DNA of 64,000 bases from Fimbriimonadaceae bacterium. GTDB lineage: Bacteria; Armatimonadota; Fimbriimonadia; Fimbriimonadales; Fimbriimonadaceae. The notes beneath the pieces are model-generated. The model worked only from the letters and a program-made list of their open reading frames with translations, was not told the DNA's origin and did no database searches. Both the position numbers and the translations under genes were made by a program. Numbering within the stretch: the first letter of the stretch is position 1; each line of letters begins with the position of its first letter. Positions 58,091-64,000 of this stretch are shown piece after piece. The DNA lies in NCBI GenBank assembly GCA_019694835.1, contig JAIBBE010000208.1, forward strand, positions 41,574 to 105,573. Reading direction: 5' to 3'.

Positions 58091-59647
58091 GTGATTCACC
58101 GCGAACTGCTGATCGGAGGGGTATTTCTGGGCGGGGAATGCGACCAGGGGATCGGGAAGGAAGTCAGCCGGAATCCCTATAACATGACTTTGGTTGGCAC
58201 CTCGGCTGAGGCAGGAGCTCCGGAGGTCGAAGCGGCTATCGTCGCCGCGACCGACGCGTTTTCGACCTGGCGCAAGTCGACCGGGGCCGAAAGAGCCCCG
58301 ATCCTTCGACGAATCGCGGAACTGATCCGCGAGCGAACGCCGGAACTCGAACTCCTCGCTGCCGACGAAATCGGCAAGCCGGTCGCGCTCGCCCGAGGCG
58401 AACTTATCCGGACCGCCCTGACCTTCGAACTCGCCGCTGAAATCGCTGAACAGGCAAGCACCAAGGAAGTCGATCTCGCCTACGATCCGCGGTCTCGCGC
58501 TCCCCTCTCCTGCGCCCTCCCGATGCCAGGATCGGAAGCTGTCGCGGCGGAGGAGAGGGGCAGGGGGAGAGGTGACGAGGAAGCAATCCCAGCCTACACG
58601 GCCCAAATCGCCCGATTCCCCATCGGGCCCATCCTCTGCATCACGCCTTACAACTGGCCCTTCAACCTCGCCGCCCACAAGGTCGCGCCTGCACTCGCTG
58701 CAGGCAATACCGTTATCCTCAAGGGCTCCAGCGCGGCCCCTCTCTGCTCGCTTTCGCTCGCCCGGATCATCCACGAAGCAGGGTGTCCGCCCGGGGTTCT
58801 GAACGCGATCCAGACCGTCCCGCCCCTCGCCGAAAAAATGGCGACTGATCCTCGCATCGCGATGGTCAGCTTCACTGGCTCGCCGGCGGTCGGATGGCAT
58901 CTCAAGAAGCTCTGCTCGGACAAGCGGGTCGCCCTCGAGCTTGGCGGCGATGCCTATGCAGTGGTGTGTGAGGATGCAGAGCTGGACCGGGCAGCAAAAC
59001 GCTGCGCGGCGGGTGGGTTCGCGTATGCGGGCCAGATATGCATTTCGGTGCAGCATGTCGTCGCCCACGAGTCGGTTTACGACGATCTCCGTGAGCGCCT
59101 GATCCAGGAAACTGAGGAGACCAAATTCGGCAACCCCCGCGAGGAGCATTGCGTCTGCGGACCGCTGATCACGCCAGAAGCGGCTTTGAAAGTCATGGAA
59201 TGGATCGAGGAGTCCGAACAGCGAGGCTCGGAAGTGCTGGTCGGCGGAAACCGGATCGGCAACATCGTCGAGCCAACGCTGATCGAAATGCCCGAACGCT
59301 GGGACGGCGAGCCCCCTAGGATCTCCTGCGAGGAAGTGTTCGGTCCGATCATCACGCTCTCGCGTTACTCAGACTTTGGCGAAGTCATCGAACGCATCAA
59401 TCGGGGTCGTTATGGAATCCATACCGGTGTCTTCACCACGGACCAGCAACGTATCCAACAGGCGTTCAACGAGCTGGAGGTCGGCGGAGTCGTCATCGGC
59501 GACGGGCCGAACATCCGATTTGATGCACTGCCTTATGGAGGCGTCAAGCAAAGCGGGTTCGGACGGGAAGGAGTTCGGTTCGCATACGAGGAAATGACCG
59601 AGTGGAAGTCCCTAGTCACCGCATCGGATCAGGTACGCAAGGCGTAA
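58091..59647 (+). CDS. Aldehyde dehydrogenase with an in-frame palindromic-element insertion
   Basis: NAD(P)-dependent ALDH of the lactaldehyde/GAPN-like group. Cofactor and catalytic motifs are intact: ITPYNWPFNLAAHKVAPALAAGN in parts, VSFTGSPAVGWHL, Glu283 in VALELGGDAY, Cys317 in AYAGQICISVQHV, EEVFGPIITL and PYGGVKQSGFGREG. Residues 136-162 (RAPLSCALPMPGSEAV, AAEERGRGRGDEE) come from a palindromic repeat in the surface loop just before the cofactor-domain strand. Without it the protein would be about 490 aa, the normal length. The start is GTG 58091. The substrate is unknown. Confidence 0.92.
   Translation: MIHRELLIGGVFLGGECDQGIGKEVSRNPYNMTLVGTSAEAGAPEVEAAIVAATDAFSTWRKSTGAERAPILRRIAELIRERTPELELLAADEIGKPVALARGELIRTALTFELAAEIAEQASTKEVDLAYDPRSRAPLSCALPMPGSEAVAAEERGRGRGDEEAIPAYTAQIARFPIGPILCITPYNWPFNLAAHKVAPALAAGNTVILKGSSAAPLCSLSLARIIHEAGCPPGVLNAIQTVPPLAEKMATDPRIAMVSFTGSPAVGWHLKKLCSDKRVALELGGDAYAVVCEDAELDRAAKRCAAGGFAYAGQICISVQHVVAHESVYDDLRERLIQETEETKFGNPREEHCVCGPLITPEAALKVMEWIEESEQRGSEVLVGGNRIGNIVEPTLIEMPERWDGEPPRISCEEVFGPIITLSRYSDFGEVIERINRGRYGIHTGVFTTDQQRIQQAFNELEVGGVVIGDGPNIRFDALPYGGVKQSGFGREGVRFAYEEMTEWKSLVTASDQVRKA
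58499..58575. repeat. CCCCTCTCC palindromic element inside the aldehyde dehydrogenase gene
   Basis: CCCCTCTCC (58502-58510) and GGAGAGGGG (58552-58560) are exact inverted arms, followed by CAGGGGGAGAGGTGA as in the moeA copies (there CTGGGGGAGAGGTGA). The inner part differs from the moeA unit but keeps GGAAGCTG / AGAAGCTG and the length class. It is in frame. Confidence 0.88.
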
Positions 59648-59656
59648 GATGCTAGC

Positions 59657-60583
59657 GTGAAGCGAACCCTGACGCAGCAAATCTCCGCGAACAAGCGGGC
59701 GTCGACGTTCTATTCGTTTCTCCTCCTCGTCCTGCTGAGCGCGCTCGGATTCGCGATTGCGGGCTATTGGTACCCGCAGTACTGGATGATCGGAGGGGCA
59801 ATTGCGGCCGTGATTGGGGTCATCGTTGCGTTGGTCGCCCGGGCAGCCGGGCCGAGCCTGGTGCTCCAATTCTCTCGAGCGCGCCACGCTTCGGCCCTTG
59901 AGCTGCAGATGGTCGATAATGTCGTCGAAGAGATGGCGATCGCGGCGGGAATTCCGAAACCTGAGGTCTACGTCATTGACGACGATGCGCCCAACGCTTT
60001 CGCGACCGGCATGGACCCCAAGCATGGAGTGGTGGTGGTCACGACAGGTCTTATCCGCAAGCTCGATCGCGACGAGCTTCAGGGCGTCGTCGCCCACGAG
60101 ATCAGCCACATCCGCAACTACGACGTACGCCTGATGACGACCCTGGCGATTGTCGCCGGGCTGATCCCCCTCTTCGCCGACTTCTTCCTTCGATCGACCT
60201 TTTGGGGAGGAGGCCGGAAACGAGGACGCGATGACGGAGCGATCATCTTCTTGGTTATCGGCCTTGTCCTAGCGATCCTCGCGCCGATCTTTGCCAAGCT
60301 ACTGGAGCTTGCGGTCAGCCGACAGCGCGAATACCTCGCCGATGCCAGCGCGGCGGAACTGACACGCTATCCCGAGGGCCTGGCAAGTGCGCTGGAGAAA
60401 ATCTCCCGCGATCCCGAGCCGCTCGAAGCCGCCAATCGGGCGACCGAGCACATGTACATAATCAACCCGTTGAAGGCCATTGGCGAACGAACCAGTTCGC
60501 TCTTTGCCACGCATCCCCCGACCGCGGATCGGATCCGTCGGTTGCGGGGTCTGATGGGGAATCCAGAGTCGCTTCGAGGTTGA
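59657..60583 (+). CDS. htpX: M48 family membrane metalloprotease HtpX
   Basis: Inner-membrane zinc protease of the stress-response quality-control system. Two N-terminal helices (about 18-60) precede ELQMVDNVVEEMAIAAGIPKPEVYVID, the HEISH zinc site in GVVAHEISHIRNYDVRLM (about 150), and two further helices. The third ligand Glu is in SRQREYLADASAAELTRYP. It ends with FATHPPTADRIRRLRG. Length is 308. The start is GTG 59657, 9 bp after the ALDH stop. Confidence 0.94.
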   Translation: MKRTLTQQISANKRASTFYSFLLLVLLSALGFAIAGYWYPQYWMIGGAIAAVIGVIVALVARAAGPSLVLQFSRARHASALELQMVDNVVEEMAIAAGIPKPEVYVIDDDAPNAFATGMDPKHGVVVVTTGLIRKLDRDELQGVVAHEISHIRNYDVRLMTTLAIVAGLIPLFADFFLRSTFWGGGRKRGRDDGAIIFLVIGLVLAILAPIFAKLLELAVSRQREYLADASAAELTRYPEGLASALEKISRDPEPLEAANRATEHMYIINPLKAIGERTSSLFATHPPTADRIRRLRGLMGNPESLRG

Positions 60584-60591
60584 GCTAAAGG

Positions 60592-60620
60592 GGCCCCGGC
60601 GCAAGTTCGTCGCCGGGGCC
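60592..60620. terminator. Bidirectional hairpin between convergent htpX and prepilin genes
   Basis: GGCCCCGGCG and CGCCGGGGCC are perfect 10-bp arms with a 9-nt loop CAAGTTCGT. There is no T-tract on the plus side; on the minus side CCCTTTAG follows. Its place between convergent stops suits a terminator. Confidence 0.5.
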
Positions 60621-60629
60621 TGGGAGAAG

Positions 60630-61433
60630 TTAGCCGCGACCGTTGAAAAAGCGGTCGAGGGACTCGGTCGTCGCCGAATCGCCCTTAAGTCGATTGACTG
60701 GGGTGAACTTGATGTGGCCGTCCAGCCATCCGACCAGGGCAGAGTCCTTTGAGAAGCGGGGCCAGATTTGGCCAGTGGCGCGGGCGTCGGGCAGCGAACT
60801 GGTCCATCGTGAGGGCGGTTCGATGCGAGAGTAGCCGATTGTTGAGGTGATGACGCCTCCACCGGGTCGCGATCTGTCCTTCATCGTCGCCTCGGCAAAC
60901 AACACTGTTGACGCTGGCGCTTCGATCGCGCTGAGCGACTTGCCTACATAGTGGAAGGGAGTGGGATTCGTCCCATTGGGATCTGGAGCCATGATCTGCT
61001 CGTTGAGATAGCGGTAGTTGTAGCCGTAGCTCGGGTTTGCACCCATGATGTAGTCGCGCAAGGTATTCGCAGGATCAAAGCGCCCATGACCCTGCCCATC
61101 AGCGAGAACGGGATCGTCAGACTTGTCGGCTGGGCAAAGGAAGACCTGAGTTGACTTCGTGTACGGCTCGATGAGGATTGGATAGTAGTAGAAGCCCTGC
61201 GTTGTTGGGCGCGAGAGATTGTTGGCGTCATACCAGTACAGCGGGGGCGTGATGTCATCGTAGTCACCGACATACATCGTGCCAGCGAGGCTGATCTGCT
61301 TGATGTTGTTGAGGCTGCTCGCCTTCTTTGCGGCGTTCTTCGCTTGAGCGAAAACCGGGAAGAGAATCGCGGCGAGGATCGCGATGATCGCGATGACGAC
61401 AAGGAGTTCGATGAGAGTAAAGCCACGTTTCAT
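60630..61433 (-). CDS. Prepilin-type N-terminal cleavage/methylation domain protein
   Basis: N terminus [16 protein letters not shown] with an immediate cleavage site after Gly4, helix [16 protein letters not shown], then [18 protein letters not shown]. The globular part has [35 protein letters not shown] and the near-terminal [14 protein letters not shown]. This is the closest relative of the 15.3-kb copy. Function unknown; such proteins occur in very large numbers in Armatimonadota and Planctomycetota (general knowledge). Confidence 0.88.
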   Translation of the reverse strand: MKRGFTLIELLVVIAIIAILAAILFPVFAQAKNAAKKASSLNNIKQISLAGTMYVGDYDDITPPLYWYDANNLSRPTTQGFYYYPILIEPYTKSTQVFLCPADKSDDPVLADGQGHGRFDPANTLRDYIMGANPSYGYNYRYLNEQIMAPDPNGTNPTPFHYVGKSLSAIEAPASTVLFAEATMKDRSRPGGGVITSTIGYSRIEPPSRWTSSLPDARATGQIWPRFSKDSALVGWLDGHIKFTPVNRLKGDSATTESLDRFFNGRG

Positions 61434-61538
61434 GACTTGATTCTCTGGCCTCGCTTGCCTGATTTGCTTGACTGATTTGATGATTATCGATTCGGATCGA
61501 CGGGAGAATCAAGAGCCGTCGTGGTGGTCAATGAACCG

Positions 61539-62795
61539 TCAATTCAGCGTATGACCGATATCATGTCGGAAGTGCGCTCGGTCGAACTGGACGGCTGTCA
61601 CGCCTTGGTAGGCGAGGTCACGTGCTGCCTCGGTCGAGGAGCCGATCGCGCTGATCCCAAGCACTCGACCACCGGCCGAGACTAGATTGTCGCCGTCGAT
61701 CGAAGTACCCGCATGGAACACGACTACTCCCTCGGGCATAGGTCCGAGCGCAATCTTGGTGCCCTTGGCCACCCTGCCGGGGTATCCACCGCTGGCCAGC
61801 ACGACGGTGACCGCATGATGGTCCAAGGTTTGAATGGGGGCAATGTCGTCTCCCCGCGCACAGGCCAGGATGGCATCAGCGAACCCGTTGCCGAGGCATC
61901 GCACGATGCTCTGGGTCTCCGGGTCACCGAATCGGACGTTGTACTCCAAACAGTACGGCACGTCTTCTTCAACAAGCAAGCCCGAAAACAGAACTCCACG
62001 GTAGTCCATCCCTTTGGCCTTCAAGGCCGCCAGTATCGGGCGTACGACCCTTTCTTCGGTTTCACGTATGAGCGCAGTGCTCACCCAATCTGCCGGGGCG
62101 TATGAGCCCATTCCACCCGTATTGGGGCCACGGTCGCCATCTAAGGCCCGTTTGTAGTCTTGGGCGACCGGCAGGCTTCGAATCTCGCCATTCGATACGA
62201 GGGTCATCAAGCTGAATTCACGACCGACCAACCGATCCTCGATGACGACTTCAGACCCTGCCTCACCGAGTTCGCGATCAACCAGCATCATCTGAATGGC
62301 GTCCTCGGCTTCATCCGGCGAGTGGCAGACCACCACACCTTTGCCCAGAGCGGCACCGCTGGCCTTCACGACGACTTGGCGTCCCTTGTCGGCGCGAGAT
62401 TGGACATAGCCCAGCGCCGCTTCTGGATCACGGAAGGTGCCAAAGCTGGCCGTCGGCACTCTGGCTGACCGCATGAGATCCTTCGAGAACGCTTTTGAGC
62501 CTTCTAACCGTGCCGCATCCTTGCCCGGTCCAAACACGGCGATTCCGTCGCCGCGGAGGTGATCGGCGCATCCGGCAATCAAGGGGTCTTCGGGGCCAAA
62601 CAGGACAGCATCGACTTCACCCCGCTTTGCCAGTTCAGCGAGGCCCGCAGCGTCATTGGCCTTGACATCGAAAGTCTCCGCCTCCCCACGAATTCCCGGG
62701 TTTCCCGGTGTGGCCCAGACCTCGGCTTCCTGAGCGAGTTTCCACGCGAGGGCATGTTCTCGTCCCCCCGACCCAACCACGAGAATTCGCGCCAT
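61539..62795 (-). CDS. purD: Phosphoribosylamine-glycine ligase
   Basis: Second committed step of purine synthesis. ATG 62795 gives MARILVVGSGGREHALAWKL. The ATP-grasp parts are VVKASGAALGKGVVVCHS, GSEVVIEDRLVGREFSLMTLVS, GPNTGGMGSYAPADW, YRGVLFSGLLVEEDVPYCLEYNVRFGDPETQ (in parts) and the C-terminal VVLASGGYPGRVAKG. Length is 418. An extension of 16 codons upstream has no support. It lies downstream of the truncated gene's terminator on the same strand, so it is probably transcribed separately. Confidence 0.95.
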   Translation of the reverse strand: MARILVVGSGGREHALAWKLAQEAEVWATPGNPGIRGEAETFDVKANDAAGLAELAKRGEVDAVLFGPEDPLIAGCADHLRGDGIAVFGPGKDAARLEGSKAFSKDLMRSARVPTASFGTFRDPEAALGYVQSRADKGRQVVVKASGAALGKGVVVCHSPDEAEDAIQMMLVDRELGEAGSEVVIEDRLVGREFSLMTLVSNGEIRSLPVAQDYKRALDGDRGPNTGGMGSYAPADWVSTALIRETEERVVRPILAALKAKGMDYRGVLFSGLLVEEDVPYCLEYNVRFGDPETQSIVRCLGNGFADAILACARGDDIAPIQTLDHHAVTVVLASGGYPGRVAKGTKIALGPMPEGVVVFHAGTSIDGDNLVSAGGRVLGISAIGSSTEAARDLAYQGVTAVQFDRAHFRHDIGHTLN

Positions 62796-62819
62796 CAGGT
62801 CAATTATGGAGGTCCGGGC

Positions 62820-62862
62820 AAAAAAAGAACCCCGACCCCACAAGGGGGCCGGGGCTCCTAGA
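62820..62862 (-). terminator. Rho-independent terminator for the reverse-strand gene ending at 62870
   Basis: Read on the reverse strand, CCCCGGCCCC and GGGGTCGGGG form a 10-bp stem with one G-U pair and a short loop, followed by TTC and a run of seven T. It begins 8 bp after the stop codon, a textbook layout. Confidence 0.88.
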
Positions 62863-62869
62863 GGCGTCC

Positions 62870-64000
62870 TTACCTCGGGAGAGGATCGAAAACGTCGAAC
62901 GGAGCCGGGAATGTCGGCTGGCTCGGGAACGTTGTATTCGCCATCATCGGGTCGAGCGTGGTGATAAGGCTGCCAATACCGCCTGCGGCTGGCGACGTGA
63001 CATTCTTCACGCGCAGCTCAGTTTCGTTGTAGAGGAAGCACATCACACGTCGCGGGTTGCGGACGGTGAACTCAGCACCGGTCGTGCCATCGATAGCGGC
63101 GCAGAACGGATTGCTCGCGTTCAGTTGCTGCGTAATGAAGGCACCGAGAGCGGCCTGGGTTCGCTCGGCTCGGATCAGTTCCACCTGCGTCGTGAAGCCT
63201 CCGTCGAAGCTTCGTGCGAACGCGATGTAGTACTTATCCGGGTTGACGAGCGTTGCCGGGTTGCTCGAACCGGGGATCTGGATACCGTGAGAAGCAACGT
63301 AGCCGATTCGGCTGGCTGCACTCGCAGTGTCGTCGATCTGCTCGCCACTCGGGGCGAACGGGCTGAGGTCGATGGTCACGATGCGACCGACGCCGACTGG
63401 CATATCCGCACCTTGGCCGAAGCCCATCTTGCGGATGACTGCCATCTCACCGTTATCCGGAGCAATCGCGGGCCACAGAAGGTTGCCGTTGATGCCGGAG
63501 GTCAGGTTCGTACCAGGCGTGGCGTTAGCGTCCACGTTCGTTCGCTCGTAGATGTCTCGCTCCATACCGGCAAGGTAAGCGCCCGTGTTGCGGTCGAATT
63601 CCATGCTGGAGAAGTACAGCACACCGTCGAGGTTGGCATCCGTCTGCGGACCCCACTGCGGCATGAACTGATCAGCCGTGTCGTAAGGCACGTTCTGCGG
63701 TCGGGTGTTGCCGAAGATCGGAGCACCGTTGGCATCGTAGCTGATATCCATGACGACGAGATCCTTGTAGTAGGTCACGTTGCCACTGATCGTGTCGAAC
63801 GGAGCGACCACCAGCGCGATTCGATTGGCTCGCGAGTTGACCGCGGGCTGAACGACATCGTATCCGGTGACAAATCCGGTCGGAAGAACAACGCCCGGCT
63901 CAGCCAAAGCTCGGCCGAGGTAAGCGTCGTCGCGATAGGGGACTTCCCAGATCTTGTCGCCGTCGGGGCTGTTGACCCGTGCGCCAGGAACGTAGAGGTA
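62870..64000 (-). CDS. Large probable secreted beta-propeller-like protein, 5' end outside the window
   Basis: The frame is open from 62870 to the window end (at least 376 residues; first visible YLYVPGARVNSPDGDKIWEV). Segments such as SRANRIALVVAPFDTISGN, DQFMPQWGPQTDANLDGVLYFSS, LLWPAIAPDNGEMAVIRKM and YIAFARSFDGGFTTQVELI resemble TolB/PD40 propeller blades (S-PDG, W-P-SPDG). That resemblance is loose. The TTG 63907 in frame is not the start. A strong terminator follows. Confidence 0.65.
   Translation of the reverse strand, partial: YLYVPGARVNSPDGDKIWEVPYRDDAYLGRALAEPGVVLPTGFVTGYDVVQPAVNSRANRIALVVAPFDTISGNVTYYKDLVVMDISYDANGAPIFGNTRPQNVPYDTADQFMPQWGPQTDANLDGVLYFSSMEFDRNTGAYLAGMERDIYERTNVDANATPGTNLTSGINGNLLWPAIAPDNGEMAVIRKMGFGQGADMPVGVGRIVTIDLSPFAPSGEQIDDTASAASRIGYVASHGIQIPGSSNPATLVNPDKYYIAFARSFDGGFTTQVELIRAERTQAALGAFITQQLNASNPFCAAIDGTTGAEFTVRNPRRVMCFLYNETELRVKNVTSPAAGGIGSLITTLDPMMANTTFPSQPTFPAPFDVFDPLPR

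Noticed and set aside
1..64000. tRNA or rRNA genes
   Set aside because: I looked for T-arm GGTTCGAATCC-like boxes with matching acceptor stems and for rRNA-like stretches and found none outside coding sequence.

Overview
The window looks like a chromosome segment of a Gram-negative-type bacterium of the Armatimonadota, most likely near Fimbriimonadia. The placement is an inference. It rests on four prepilin-type [18 protein letters not shown] proteins in 64 kb, diderm envelope genes (LptF/G, LptD, a LolA-like carrier), a flagellin, and several families of short palindromic repeats of the kind seen in such genomes. No tRNA, rRNA, CRISPR array or intact prophage was found. The genome is compact: many genes overlap as ATGA, TAATG or GTGA, and convergent genes share CTAA or CTAG stop tetramers.

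Layout. 0-4.5 kb: LPS export (lptF/G, lptD), a prepilin-like protein and a DinB protein. 4.6-6.1 kb: flagellin with a candidate sigma-28 promoter and a 92-nt hairpin behind it. 6.2-10.9 kb: an AccB-like protein without a biotinylation lysine, a pseudopilin-like protein, accC, nusB, folD, and asd on the other strand. 10.9-15 kb: an AraC regulator, rimM, a haem-c-like protein, a tiny two-helix membrane protein with an in-frame TGA (possible selenoprotein), a GYF/TM2 protein and a WD40 protein. 15-19.3 kb: a reverse-strand LacI - GH13 amylase - prepilin - small membrane protein operon with a palindromic operator. 19.5-28.8 kb: a DUF4139 protein, M42 peptidase, TSUP exporter, MobA-like transferase, alkaline phosphatase, a lipoprotein, exonuclease III, and the cobalamin/activation half of MetH. 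28.9-32.4 kb: dCMP deaminase - wecA - wecB - uppP, an undecaprenyl-phosphate sugar cluster. 32.4-45.2 kb: AraC regulator, prepilin, globin, SRPBCC, CsgG-like and LolA-like proteins, a two-component system, signal peptidase I, cupin, HAD, DinB and an oxidoreductase. 45.2-51.6 kb: uvrB, a contractile-tail-sheath homologue with an export signal, an aminotransferase, a small ferredoxin and a repeat-rich interval. 51.7-57 kb: molybdenum cofactor operon moaA - moaCB - moeA - moaD - moaE/moeB/rhodanese. 57-64 kb: a hypothetical protein, aldehyde dehydrogenase, HtpX, a prepilin, purD and a truncated secreted protein.

Most notable: (1) a probable UGA-decoded small membrane protein with a UxxC motif and a SECIS-like hairpin; (2) a tail sheath with a signal peptide and no other tail genes nearby; (3) palindromic elements inserted in frame into coding genes, including five 99-bp tandem copies inside moeA; (4) an AccB-like protein that cannot be biotinylated, next to accC; (5) a MoaE-MoeB-rhodanese triple fusion; (6) three copies of a ~72-bp dispersed palindromic repeat.
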